Shown here piece after piece: positions 32,995 to 43,434 of a DNA stretch of 64,000 bases (positions are counted from its first letter, which is position 1; every line of letters begins with the position of its first letter). Position numbers and translations under genes: made by a program. The stretch is from the NCBI GenBank assembly GCA_023078685.1, contig JALGAS010000001.1:2480001-2544000 (forward strand), written 5' to 3'. Source of the stretch: Neopestalotiopsis rosae. Taxonomy: Eukaryota; Ascomycota; Sordariomycetes; Amphisphaeriales; Sporocadaceae. The notes under the pieces were generated by a model. The model saw nothing but the letters and a program-made list of their open reading frames with translations, did not search any database and was not told the origin of the DNA.

Positions 32995-33060
32995 CCGGAA
33001 GAGTACTCCAACACAGAAGAGTGCTCCAATACAGAAGAGTACTCAATACAGATGAGTACT
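32995..33060 (+). repeat. short tandem array of about 16 bp
   Basis: Four imperfect units of GAAGAGTACTCCAACACA type. Confidence 0.75.
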
Positions 33061-33149
33061 AATTCTCTCTCGAACGAGGTAGAATCAATTCCTCTACAAC
33101 ATAAGTTCAACTATGGATTACGGTACTCAAGTTCTGAGTTTCTGGAAGC

Positions 33150-34348
33150 GTAAATATATTCGATATCGTGGTCTTCTTAATCATCTCCATGGCTTTTCCT
33201 TCTTATGGAAAGCGGCACGGTTTATATCATGACAGTGATCAGGACGACGCAATCTCAGCACTGCGAGTACAAGTGACTGGAATTCTCAAACAGCAATCGG
33301 CTATATAATCACCAGCAGAAGCATTTCAAGAACGGGAGAAGCAAGCTGCATTGACACCCAATTCACTAGTTTGTCTTTGAGCAACGTCTACGTCACGGAA
33401 TCATCAGAGCCGTTACCTCGTTGAAAAGTGTGGAGACTGATGCATCAGCTGGAGCTCTTTCACCATCTCTTGCCGACCTATAAGATGTCGTGGTCACTTT
33501 GCTTCACTTAAGACTCTCGCGTTCCCGACATCCAGAGACGCTTCTGCATATGAGGTGTCTGGTCACGACGGGCATTTGGACGAGAACATTCTGTATACAA
33601 CAGACGGAGCCGGACTTTGTCTCCACACGCACTAGCACCGAGGTCTCGAGAGCAGTGGACCGTATTCATTAACAATGGTCAAACTTGTATGCGACGCCCG
33701 AACGCATCGTTTCCGATTCGGAGGCATCCCTGCATGTTGCTTATCGAAAGTAGAACAAGTCCGCAGTATCTGCCGCCTGGCCTTGTGGTTGCCGCTATGG
33801 CGTAAATCGCATCCTGAAGGGTCCGCAGCACGCATGAGTATTCTAGCTTCAATTGGTAGTCAGTGTTGGACATATCGCGCACTTTCTTGAGCTGCACTAA
33901 ACACCATGAACATGGACGAAAGTACGATTGACAAAAACATCGACAGTTTTATCGGCTCTACGTAACTTGTGCGATTGTCGTATAGAATACACAACGGGGA
34001 AGAGGGAATGTCAGTCCGTGATGACTTCACTGTCGAGCCTTCTCTCAATGGTCAGATTTTTCTTGGCGCCTATGTACTCCACATACAGCTCTGGCTTGTT
34101 CTCTGAAAGAGATAAATGAAGGAACATCTGTACGGAAGAGTAGTCAAGTCACTGTCAGGACACCAAAAACATAGAATCCGCGTGTTCAAAGCAATCGTTT
34201 TTCTTTGTTTAATCAACTAATTCATGAAAGAAGTGCAATAGATGCGACAAAGACAGGGAATGGTCTCATACGTATCTATCCTTATCCATGGTCTATCAAA
34301 GAGGAACGTAAGTCTGGGACAGAGTGCCAGATTCGCCTGGGGCTGTTT
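33150..34348. other. no gene seen
   Basis: 1.2 kb with overlapping short frames on both strands and no motif. Confidence 0.35.
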
Positions 34349-35377
34349 TCAATCACTCGAATGACGATAGGAAATGGGCTCAGGCTTAATGACAGCGCGA
34401 AAGTGTACAGATCCCTTTTCTAAACTGTCCATCGCGTCCTTGATACCCGCCTCCGTCATTGGAAAGATTCTTACAACAGGCTCGATCCTGTGAAGAGCAG
34501 CGAACTCGAGCATGTCACGGTGAACCTTGCGTGACGCAACAATGGAGCCCTGCACAGTAATACCGTTGACCAGCATTGGTATGTAGGGAATGGAGAGGTG
34601 GCCCTGGGCGGCATACAGGGGGTGAATGGTTGCATTGGGCGCAAGCATGGGCATGAGGACGTCCCAGTTGGGCTGAGCGGAGCTGGTGACAAGAAGACGA
34701 TTCAATTGCTTTAACACGGGGATTTTGCCCTGATTCTTCTGGACGGCAATGAACTCATGAGCTCCAAGCTTGATAGCCTCGTCCTTCTTGCGGTCCGAGC
34801 CCGAGAGCGCAACAACGTGGCATCCCATTTTAGCAGCAAATTGGATGGCCAGGTGTCCCAGTCCTCCGATACCCATAATACCAACTGTTTCGAAGGGTTG
34901 CGCATTATAAGCTTGCAGCGCGTTCCAGACGGTGGCGCCGCCGCACTGCATCGGCGCGGCAGCCTCGTCGCTTAGACCGTTGGGAATCTTGAACAGGAAA
35001 GCCTCACGCCAGATAGCATGAGTCGCGAAAGAGCCCTGGTCCAAGTTGGCGCTGCCGTATACGGCGCGTTCAGGACAGTAGTTCTCTCGGCCCGTCAAGC
35101 ATTGGTTGCAGTGGCCGCAGGAGTCATGCTCATATCCCCAGCCGACGCGGTCACCCTTTCTCAAGAATTTCACTTCAGGGCCGAGAGCCTCCACAACACC
35201 AACACCTTCGTGTCCAAGGGCCATATCGATCGTCCTGAAGTGTAGGTCTGTACCGCATAGACCAGATGCGCTTATTTTGAGGAACACCTGGTCACCAGTA
35301 AGGTAGTCGGGCTTGGTGATAGTCGCCTGTTTAGGTGCGCCCTCGCTCGATCCTTTGAACACTGTAAAAGAAGGCAT
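34349..35377 (-). CDS. zinc-dependent alcohol dehydrogenase (MDR family)
   Basis: A cytosolic NAD(P)-dependent oxidoreductase interconverting alcohols and aldehydes. It is a complete 342-aa protein, intronless, starting at the ATG at 35377 (MPSFTVFKGS). Catalytic-zinc ligands are Cys in SGLCGTD and His-Glu in LGHEGVG; the structural-zinc cysteines are in DSCGHCNQCLTGRENYC. The Rossmann cofactor loop is GIMGIGGLGHLAIQFA around residue 170. The following acidic/basic residue pattern (ALSGSDRKK) suggests NADP preference, as in cinnamyl-alcohol-type dehydrogenases. Length and motif order fit the family. It is the only fully intact metabolic gene in a 15-kb repeat-rich stretch. A 12-bp minisatellite lies immediately upstream, in the promoter. 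Confidence 0.95.
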   Translation of the reverse strand: MPSFTVFKGSSEGAPKQATITKPDYLTGDQVFLKISASGLCGTDLHFRTIDMALGHEGVGVVEALGPEVKFLRKGDRVGWGYEHDSCGHCNQCLTGRENYCPERAVYGSANLDQGSFATHAIWREAFLFKIPNGLSDEAAAPMQCGGATVWNALQAYNAQPFETVGIMGIGGLGHLAIQFAAKMGCHVVALSGSDRKKDEAIKLGAHEFIAVQKNQGKIPVLKQLNRLLVTSSAQPNWDVLMPMLAPNATIHPLYAAQGHLSIPYIPMLVNGITVQGSIVASRKVHRDMLEFAALHRIEPVVRIFPMTEAGIKDAMDSLEKGSVHFRAVIKPEPISYRHSSD

Positions 35378-35427
35378 GATAATATCCGAGTGGACGGGCA
35401 AATATGGATGATGTCTAGAGTATCTCC

Positions 35428-35487
35428 AGAGAAGTGTGTAGAGGTGTGTAGAGAAGTGTGTGGAGAAGTGTGTAGAGAAGTGTCTGT
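35428..35487. repeat. 12-bp minisatellite upstream of alcohol dehydrogenase
   Basis: About five units of GTGTGTAGAGAA type lie 50-110 nt upstream of the dehydrogenase ATG. Unit number could vary between strains and affect promoter spacing. Confidence 0.85.
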
Positions 35488-35489
35488 CG

Positions 35490-36555
35490 TAGGATATGGC
35501 TAGATATTTTATAGCTAATCAATACCCTGAAGAATGCCGCAACATGTCTACAATTTGTGCAGTAATTACGATGTTTTGTATTAGTAACGTCGAAGCCAGC
35601 GCTTACAGGGAGTCTGAAGGCCAAGTCCGACCAAACACGGCCCAAGACCACGAGAGAGCCGGGGCCCATGCTGCCTGTTGTGTAGGGCATGCAAATTTGC
35701 GTTCAGGAATGGCTTCATCAATTCCCATCGATTCGGTCACGCCGGCATGCCACTGTAGAGGCGGGGCAGCAAAGCAGCACAAGCTCGCATACTACGGATA
35801 TGTGGAGTTCAAGTGCGGCTTCCTGGTTACGGAGAGCAACAGTTTTGAGCCACGGATATCATGGAAATGCTGATCCAAACTAGTGCGCAACTGGCTTCCT
35901 TCATTATGGCTACTTTGCCCTTCGTTGCAGCGGCCCCGGTTCCTATGCTGAAAATAAAGGTGTTATCATACTGGCTCCTTCAAATTATATGGTCCTTGAT
36001 CGTACATTGCTCCACTTATTGATTTGATAGGCAGTTTGAGGTGAACATTCAGACGGCTTTGCAAGTGGCTGGGCCAAACAACAGAGATTGTAACAGACAA
36101 GTCTGTTGTGAGGTGGCCGACCGTGGCTTGAGTTATGTTTAGTCGAAAGAATGAAACATGGCCCCATTTGCTGACATTCCTTATTGTGATGAGAAACCCA
36201 TCAATGGAACTGCCAAATTCTCCCTTCAGAAACAAAAGTTTACTGGATGGGGCAAAAATACTCAATAATCTTAAACAAAACCCCTCAAACAACCAGACTA
36301 TCCAAAGCGCACTCACGATCAGGACGTCACTAGTACGGCAACTTGCTTACAACACCCGCAATACCCGCAAGTCCAAGATATGTGAGCCTAGCCCCGGCTT
36401 TCTGTATGTACGCCGTAAATTTGATCTTATTTGGCCAGGGGAGCAGAAATAAGGAACCTCTGTACGTGAAGCGCCGCACGGAATTGACCCACGAGGAGAG
36501 TCCCAACAGGCCAATGGCGATTATGGAAGACAACCATTCTAAAATGCCAGTCGAA
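35490..36555. other. no gene; relic of a family-B piece
   Basis: About 35985-36050 resembles part of the 54270-54360 repeat (GATCGTACATTGCTCCA...). Otherwise only short frames are present. Confidence 0.35.
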
Positions 36556-36559
36556 AGAC

Positions 36560-37030
36560 ATGGACTGTGGACCTAAAACCCGCAAGCCGAAGATATGTGG
36601 GCTTAAGCTCCGGCTTTCCGGGTGTAGACCGCGGAGTGTCAACAGTGCCTGTGTACACACCTAAGCCAGGTCTTTGCAATGGCGGAAATTTGACAATGTT
36701 AATGTGGGTCTTATAACCATACTCCGGTACTACATAGAGCTCCTTCTGATATAGAAAGGGCTCTAAAGCCTCGGAAGCGGACTCCACCCGTGGCGGAAGC
36801 CGTTGGCCTGTGGGCCTAAAATCCGTTCGCCGAAGAATGTGGGTCTAAGCTCGCTCCAGTTTTCCGGACGTAGATCGTGCTCTCCATAATGCTGGTTCCT
36901 TTGAGCCAGGTGAGCCAGGTAAGGGTGGGAACAACAACAGTAGTTCCTTCTTCATGATGCGGGTCTTATGACCGTAGCCCGCTGCGCTCATGCAGTTTGC
37001 CCCCGGCACATAGGTACGGCAAGTAGTGCA
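36560..37030 (+). repeat. two tandem-oriented family-A copies
   Basis: The first copy (36560-36730) has TAAAACCCGCAAGCCGAAGA and GCTTAAGCTCCGGCTTTCCG. The second (36800-37030) has TAAAATCCGTTCGCCGAAGA and GGGTCTTATGACCGTAGCCC. Confidence 0.65.
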
Positions 37031-37054
37031 CAATGTGTCCAGTCCAAGTTTTGT

Positions 37055-37255
37055 TTACGATCAGCCACGGCTTAGCTGCAGCGTTAGTACAGCGCGAGAT
37101 GAACCCTCTGTCGACCTCCATGTCCATGCTGGAAGCATGAATTCCATTCTACCTAGATTATTAGTCTTTAAATCTCGGATCAGATGTTTGTTCACTTGAA
37201 AGCCGAGTAGACCCGGAATCGCTTCCTGTAAAATGCGACCTGACTCACGTCTTTT
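37055..37255 (-). repeat. family-C repeat, copy 2 (inverted, diverged)
   Basis: Reverse-orientation relative of 28005-28225, with GGCTTAGCTGCAGCGTTAG at its left and GGAATCGCTTCCTGTAA at its right. Confidence 0.6.
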
Positions 37256-37389
37256 GCCATGGATCGTACGGTCTTGATTTAACCATTATTCTTCCGGGTT
37301 TGGGTATGCTGGAAAAGTCGCCATGGGACCCACTATACACGAGTTTAGAACTCTCACATTGATCAATCCGCTGCCGTACGTCTCATGTA

Positions 37390-38405
37390 TGCTCTATGCA
37401 TGAGTATGTGTTTTTGCAATTACGCGAAGTAAATTGGGGGACCTCTTGAACATTGGACTGAGACGCTGACACAAGCGTCTCCTGTTATTGAGTCACTAGT
37501 TGTATTACTTGAGTTGTTTGGCTGTCCATATGTTCATTGTGAATCAGGGCGTGGTATAGATGTGTGCAATCTTTGTTATTGCTACGCACTTAGAAGTTCT
37601 TTCCCAAACAATAACTACCGCCTTGACTTGTCATCCGGCTAGTTGCCTCCCTTATCAGCTAATGATGAAATGTGTCCTGTTCGAAAAGCGCTGTGTCCAT
37701 GAAATCTTCTTGTTCCGGCCCCGCCCCATCCTGGTCGTACTGGATCTCATCCATCTCGAGTGCTTCCTTGAGAATATCCATCAAGGACTCTGTGATGTTT
37801 TTGTGGTGTTGGAATCTTCAAATTCTGTCACTAAATGGAAGCGAAAAGACGTCGAGCAGTGCTAACATACCCTTGATCGATCTCTTGTCTCCTACGCCCA
37901 TGGGCCACCATTAGAACTTCATTCATGGACTTAATGACTGACCAGTTCGTGCTACTACTTACGTGCTTTGGATCCTTTCGACACCATTAGCAATCAGCAT
38001 TCCCACGCAGGAGCATAAACACTCACTCGTTCATCAGTTGGGATATCAACGATGATATCCCGTTCAGCTCTAAGGAAATCTTTCCCACTTCTGTTTTGGT
38101 ATGTTCTTTGCTTTCCATGACCAGAGATTGGCTCAAGCTAGACTAGCAGACGTCGAGTCCTTATCGGGGAACAAGCTGGCATACAAAAGGGAGACGTCTG
38201 CCGGCGACAAATCGGCTTCGAGCTGATCTTGACTGACTGCATTCCCACGAGGCGGTGCTGTCATAGTCTGCGGAGGAGGTTGCATGTTAGTCGACATGGT
38301 ATTCAACATGTCGGTCGATCTCTTCGTCGGCGCATTTGCGGTCGCTTGAGAACCATGCTTGCGGACTGCAGCTCGTAGATTAGACAGCCTCTGTGACCTT
38401 GAGTT
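37390..38405 (-). repeat. 1-kb inverted repeat, arm B
   Basis: Inverted partner of 18250-19260. Its ends show CTCTATGCATGAGTATGTG and GACGCTGACACAAGCGTC at the left, and the ORF1 start region (GATTAGACAGCCTCTG) at the right. Confidence 0.88.
37659..38118 (-). CDS. cassette ORF2, small acidic coiled-coil protein (copy B)
   Basis: Counterpart of 18530-18990 with the same four-exon structure and splice signals. The product starts MESKEHTKTEVGKISLEL and ends with MDTALFEQDTFHH. Compared with copy A there are a few conservative or radical changes, and several synonymous ones (for example Leu-Asn codons TTA-AAC versus CTG-AAC). Exon phases are preserved despite intron differences, which suggests that both copies were under coding constraint for at least part of their history. 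Function unknown. Confidence 0.6.
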
Positions 38406-38603
38406 TGTGTAGGGACCAGCTCGAGGTCGTTGCGACGAAGGTGCTGTCATTTTCTGAATTGATTCTGGACCCTGATTCTGGACCCAGATAGACTTTATGA
38501 GTGAGGAAGAGTGCCCGAGGATAATTTTGAATTTGGAGGTAAATGTTGGATATTTAAAGGAGCTTTGAGAAATAAATCGATGGTTCATATCGTGAGGTGC
38601 CAC
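38133..38603 (-). CDS. cassette ORF1 (copy B)
   Basis: A frame ending SPADVSLLYASLFPDKDST... with a stop at the same place as in copy A, 14 nt before ORF2. The likely start is the internal ATG near 38453 (MTAPSSQRPRAGPY), which gives about 106 aa. The N-terminal part differs from copy A, since similarity begins at SRSQRLSNLRAAVRKHG. It is basic at the N-terminus and Pro/Thr-rich in the middle. Not recognised. Confidence 0.45.
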   Translation of the reverse strand: MAPHDMNHRFISQSSFKYPTFTSKFKIILGHSSSLIKSIWVQNQGPESIQKMTAPSSQRPRAGPYTNSRSQRLSNLRAAVRKHGSQATANAPTKRSTDMLNTMSTNMQPPPQTMTAPPRGNAVSQDQLEADLSPADVSLLYASLFPDKDSTSASLA

Positions 38604-38809
38604 CTATTTGTTTTCAAGGTCATTGATCGGTATTTGATTATGTACTTACGAGCTGATGAAATAACGACAAATAATTCAGTCCGAATGCTAGGGGTAACTG
38701 CACCGAGATTGAATCAAAGTAATTGCTGCCTTGAACCATGACGGAAAGTACAGGCGGGACGCGGTGATAAGATCCACCTCTCAAGTGATTGTAGAGCCCT
38801 TGGCTATGT

Positions 38810-39030
38810 TCATTCATGTTGGTTCTAGATCATGACCTGTACGCTGGTATGAAGTCAACCTTGGATCCTTGGAATGCAAGGGACAGAAGAGTGCAAATGA
38901 GCAAGGGGATACCTTCGCATATACCGTCCACCAGAATCGTACACACTGTGCTGCCATGGGGGAGCCTTGGGTGGGTCCCCTTTCCCACGTCGAGACCATT
39001 CTATCCACGCAAAATATGGTTCAAATGCCC
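38810..39030 (-). repeat. inverted counterpart of the 29.15-kb repeat
   Basis: GTGCTGCCATGGGGGAGCCT and CCCCTTTCCCACGTCGAGA mirror 29145-29275, but with only one 37-bp unit. Confidence 0.7.
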
Positions 39031-39479
39031 GTGGGCCGAGTATTTGGGAACATTTCCTCGAATCAGGAAGAACACAGTCACATCCGGTAAATCCATCACA
39101 AACATGCGTAGAACTGTCTCATGTGCTTGGGTGACCGGCTTGCATGTTTTTTCTGCACTCCTTCGCGATCTAGGTGAATAGACAATATACGATACAGGTA
39201 GACGATTCGAAAGTAGAATGCCAGTTTGTTACATATCGATCCATTGCTTGAAATGAGGCATGCTAAGCGATTTAGTCAACACCAGTCTCGCCTCTGTTAA
39301 AACTGTAGCCGAACATTTTAACAGTCGACAGATGACAGTGACAGTGGCCAGTTTTCTCCCACTCCAATGTATCTTCTCAATGGCATCCTAGCCTCTGTAT
39401 ACTGCAGCTTTCAAGACATTATAGTAGCGCGCGCTGCATGTGGCTGGCTTGGCTTACCTCTTGCCATTTGTTTGGAAAA

Positions 39480-39960
39480 CTTGGTAAGGTAATACGCGTC
39501 TCGCGACCAAATGTGTGGGCAACCAAATAACCATCCGCATCGCCGGGACCTACCTGATGAGGCAAATTACGAGTCTCGGCTCAATCGGAAGCGGTAGACT
39601 GGCGTAGCGGAACACGGGCATAAGACCCGCATCAGCCAGATCGTCCCCCGTTGCTGTTGCCACTCTTGCCTGGTCCAAAGGGACAGGCACTGTAGACTTC
39701 GTGGACTCCATTCGGAGCTAAGACCCACAGTATCTTCGGCCTGCGGGGATTTGATTCACAATCCGTGCCTCTTGCCCGGAATGTTTGTCGTCGCTCACGA
39801 AGATCGTGTGGGCATGCCTTTCTTGCCAAATCGCTCGCACTGTAAGTATTTGTTGAGCGGATGGGCCTTCAATGCCCAGCGCAGTCGCTGATTTACGGGT
39901 CGTGATCTAGAAAATGTAAACATGTTGCTCCCATATCTATCAATACCAGGACCTCCCAAG
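39480..39960 (-). repeat. family-A copy, longest version
   Basis: Reverse copy with AGACTGGCGTAGCGGAACACG near 39587, GAGCTAAGACCCACAGTAT near 39713, and a 3' part (39740-39950) that matches 55905-56095 in direct orientation (GGCCTGCGGGGATT, AAATGTAAACAT). Confidence 0.65.
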
Positions 39961-40281
39961 CCGTGGAGATACTGCAGCACATTTATTTTAGGCTCTAAGT
40001 TCTGGAGCTGTGCCCAGTAGATCCTATACTGTAGATGCCGTATACTCTGTTGTCCTGTTTTGTAGGGGTCAAATTGATGCCCCGACCAGATGATACACCG
40101 AATATGCTCTTGATATATAATAGTTCATGGTTGTTTTTTCCTCGACTCTTTTTCTGGTCTGTATTCTCGCCGCTGCTGTGTATTATTCCATGTTTCAGTA
40201 ATATGTTACTGAAAGTACGTGACGCTTCTCAGCTTGTTATATATTTGCTACTCACTGCCTCGCTGTGCTCAAACATACAAT

Positions 40282-40687
40282 ATGCATACGAAGCAGCAAA
40301 AGATCAAACTATGCAGGAGCGGTCCATCGATCCTGCGTAAGACACAGGCTCTCGGCGAAAAGGCCGATGTCTTCAGCCTTACTGTGTATTACAACGCCAC
40401 CTGCGATAGAATGGAGGTCATGGTACATCTTCCTGAGGGGGAGAAATTACCAGATTTAAACAGACTGGTTCGTAGTCGTTAGCTGCCATGATACATTGGA
40501 ATACCAGTGCTGATGTCAACAGGTCGCAAAGGCTCTTCAGCGCCAGCGTCAACAAGCTTATGGCAGAGCTCGCCCCACTTCCAAACTACCCGATTTGGGG
40601 TCTTCACAAGGAGGCACTAATACTGCCGGCATGCGTCGGCGACGAATCCGTTTACAACCTATCTACAATATCAATTCGATTGCGTAG
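40282..40687 (+). CDS. small MADS-box-like protein
   Basis: Two exons, 40282-40467 and 40523-40687, are joined by a 55-nt GTTCGT...CAACAG intron with matching phase, giving 116 aa. The N-terminal half, KIKLCRSGPSILRKTQALGE followed by KADVFSLTVYYNATCDRMEV, has the spacing of the MADS helix-strand core (RK...L..KA..LS.L..A.V). The C-terminal half is short and basic (MRRRRIRLQPI). It is much smaller than SRF or MEF2-type regulators and resembles small fungal MADS-like proteins. If real, it would be a nuclear DNA-binding protein. The divergence from the consensus, and its repeat surroundings, lower confidence. Confidence 0.42.
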
Positions 40688-40854
40688 GCCTGTTCATCGC
40701 TCCAGATATAGGTAATTAGCGGTCATATGTAGCTTTTCCTACTATCAAAGTCTTGCTGCAGCTTTGTGTATGAAATTTGAACGATTAGATTTCATGGGCG
40801 TGGTGTCAGTTCCCTGTGAAGAAGAGCATGGTTCTAGCCTGAAGGTCTGACCCG

Positions 40855-41560
40855 TTTTTGTCCGTTTGCGCTCGTACTATCCTACGGATGCTTGATGTCA
40901 AATAGTGGAATAATCAGGATTCTATTTTTTATGCAATCATGGCTATATCCTACTGGAAGGCCTGGCAATGGCAAGTGCTGAATGTGGCTGGTCGAAATAC
41001 TGTAGAAGGTAGTATGCTCTTTTGTCTTGTTTGATGCTACTCTTCTGTGCTGGGATACTGTTCCGTGGTGGGATACTCTTTTGTGTTTAAACACGGATAC
41101 AAGCAAGACCGGCTTCTTCTTGTTGTCTCATTTCTCTTGTCTTTAAGCGCGGACGATCCATATCCGGCGCTGACATTCATGTATCCCAATCAGACCGACT
41201 TTGCACTGTAATCTGGTGCAAATCCTGGCCATATAGTCTCCAAGACAGTGGCAGAACTTGATGACCATCAATGATTTCAGATTCTGGTAGCCATCTATAG
41301 TATGCGGCATAATGGTTTTGCATCCCCCTCGCGTGGCTTCAAAAATGATACTTCGACGCACGCGAGTAATGGGCACGTCAAGAGTGACTTGACAGGTCGA
41401 GGTCATAATCCGAGCATATTCGACCCAGCGCTTTTCGAGCAGGATACATTTTATCGTTAACCGAAAAATCGGGCAACTAGCCGCATGACAAGTTGAGGCG
41501 GGAGTTATACCTGAGGTAGCACTTCTCAGTGCGGCGAAGTCAGTGGAGGGGCCTCCTGGA
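40855..41560. repeat. mosaic of family-B pieces
   Basis: 40855-40955 matches 16970-17065. 41150-41210 matches 21045-21105 in inverted orientation. 41415-41560 matches 18925-19065, including the ORF2 end (ALFEQDTFYR then stop) and ACTTCTCAGTGCG. The order and orientation differ from the 15-21 kb region, so this is a rearranged partial copy. Confidence 0.6.
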
Positions 41561-41861
41561 TATTGGAATGAGGCGTTAACAGATGTATCTTATTTCCTCA
41601 TTTTCCTGCTTGTGTGTGTATCGCGATTCATGGCGCGGTATGAACGTGCGTTGTCTTCATTATTGCTAGTGACAACAAAATACACGCTGATGCGTGGAGC
41701 ATACATGAGAGTTATAGTAGCGGATTGACCAATTTGCGAGTTTAAAAGTTGTGTATAGCGCATCCAATGGCAACTTTTGCAGCATCCCCAAAAACTCAGA
41801 AGAATGATTCAATCGAGGCCATGCAATCCATGGCAAAAGACGTGGGTCTGACCGCATTCAA

Positions 41862-42150
41862 GCGTTCCGAGTCCACTCAGACTTTGAATGCCCAAACATT
41901 TAGTCCGAAATCAAAAGACTAAAAACCCAGGTAGAATGTCATATTTGCATTCCAGATGGACATGCAGGCTGCCAGAGGGTCCATCTTGGTCACGCCACGC
42001 TTACGCTGCAGCTAAGCCATGTTGTCAGGTCCATTTCAATATTTTGCTACCCTGAAGTACAGAAATGACAGTAGCCTCATAAAGAAAATTCTCCCCATGT
42101 TGTTTGTGTACAACACGACACCTATTAGTGACAACGTTTTCTAATCATTT
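41862..42150 (+). repeat. family-C repeat, copy 3, with adjacent family-B end
   Basis: 41862-42080 is nearly identical to 28005-28225. Immediately after it, GTGTACAACACGACACCTA (about 42108) is the inverse of a stretch near 19300. Confidence 0.75.
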
Positions 42151-42357
42151 CGATCTTATACATACATGGGAGCAAACCCGTCAACTGAAAATGTCTACCA
42201 TACCGATTTCTGTATATTTACTCAAGGCCATTTAATAAAACTTTTGCTGACAATAGCAGATTTGCCAAATTTCTTCGATGTACTCCTTACACAAACTTTC
42301 AGAATCTGTGTGTCAACGAAGGATCCCTCAAAGCCCTAACTCAGACAGTCTGACTGG

Positions 42358-43434
42358 TTAATCGAGGCGCTCGAGTAGCTTTCGTATCAATGCTGATGCG
42401 AACTCTGGGCAGTCTTCAAGGAACTCTTGGAAGCTGGCGTCCTCAGACAACTTTTCAATGACGCACGCAGCGTAATGAACCAGAAGGTTGCGCATTGCAT
42501 CACTCTTCTGCGTGTTTATGAAAATGTAGTCTACTAATAACCTTATGTCAATAATCCGATCCTTGTACAAAGCAAAGCTCCTCAGCGTTATTGCAAGATT
42601 ATGGATCACCTGTTCAGCCAGCAAGGTAACGCAGTATGTATCAGCAAGAACATATAGCTTGGCGTGGGAAAGGAAGACTTCGCTATAGTCTTCTACACTT
42701 TCTTGATTTTGCCTTGCCTTGAATGATGTTCCAGGCGACGGATAACGAAACGCGTAAGCCATCCGGAATCTTCTATTCTGTTCCCATCTTGGGCGACATT
42801 CTGAACATGTCGTGAATTGCGGTGAATTGCATGTGGTCCTGCGACTGCCGTGTTTGTAGGAGCAGACAGTGACAGAAAAGTCCTTGTAGCATGTTCCGCA
42901 AGTTCTGATGCTCGTAGGAGAGGCTCCGAACTGATGTCCCTGAGGGCAAGTTGTCGGACCTACATCCTGTACGTTTCGTAACACTGTATCAATTGAGACG
43001 GGGACATCACTCGTACTCTGGTGATGTGGTATAGTCTGAAAAGACGGACAGTCGCTCGCGGGCGGTACTATGCTCGGATTGCTATTTTGAAGCGCGGGAG
43101 AATCATCAGTTGTCGTCGCAGCCTCTGGTGCGGACATGTTCTGTGTGATTTCAACCGTGATATCGGCACTACGTAAAACGATATCTGGTTCGGCTGCCAG
43201 GTAAGTGCCCGTATATGCCCATTGGCTGAAGCGAACAAACGTCTGCTCATCCACATCTGGCCACTCAACGCGACTCTCATTTGCTTCCTTCATCGTCCCA
43301 TTGACTAGGGTATGCAAAGGCTGAGACAAGCGTGCTACTGCACCAGCGTGGAGTACATATTCTTTCTTGGAGTTGCCGGGTATGAATAGAACAGGTCTTG
43401 ACGATATGAGACTTGCAGAATTGTCAGTACCCAT
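42358..43434 (-). CDS. BTB/POZ-domain protein with cysteine cluster
   Basis: A 358-aa protein from an ATG at 43434. Residues 10-85 form a fungal-type BTB domain (VLFIPGNSKKEYVLHAGAVA, then EWPDVDEQTFVRFSQWAYTG). A Ser/Thr/Pro-rich linker follows, then a Cys-rich patch (TCPQGHQFG, CGTCYKDF, CSECRPRW) that could bind zinc. The C-terminal 110 residues are a helical BACK-like region (LYVLADTYCVTLLAEQVIHN). BTB domains mediate dimerisation and Cul3 recruitment. A possible upstream exon begins MPISQMAVKR near 43604, but I found no in-phase splice to it. A second BTB protein lies 1.3 kb away on the opposite strand. Confidence 0.8.
   Translation of the reverse strand: MGTDNSASLISSRPVLFIPGNSKKEYVLHAGAVARLSQPLHTLVNGTMKEANESRVEWPDVDEQTFVRFSQWAYTGTYLAAEPDIVLRSADITVEITQNMSAPEAATTTDDSPALQNSNPSIVPPASDCPSFQTIPHHQSTSDVPVSIDTVLRNVQDVGPTTCPQGHQFGASPTSIRTCGTCYKDFSVTVCSYKHGSRRTTCNSPQFTTCSECRPRWEQNRRFRMAYAFRYPSPGTSFKARQNQESVEDYSEVFLSHAKLYVLADTYCVTLLAEQVIHNLAITLRSFALYKDRIIDIRLLVDYIFINTQKSDAMRNLLVHYAACVIEKLSEDASFQEFLEDCPEFASALIRKLLERLD

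Noticed and set aside
37672..37914. Open frames antisense to cassette ORF2 in both repeat arms
   Set aside because: They mirror the spliced gene on the other strand and show no independent conservation or motif.
39580..39790. Functional tRNA gene in the family-A repeat
   Set aside because: Only an A-box-like block is present. No T-arm at proper distance and no acceptor stem pairing are visible.
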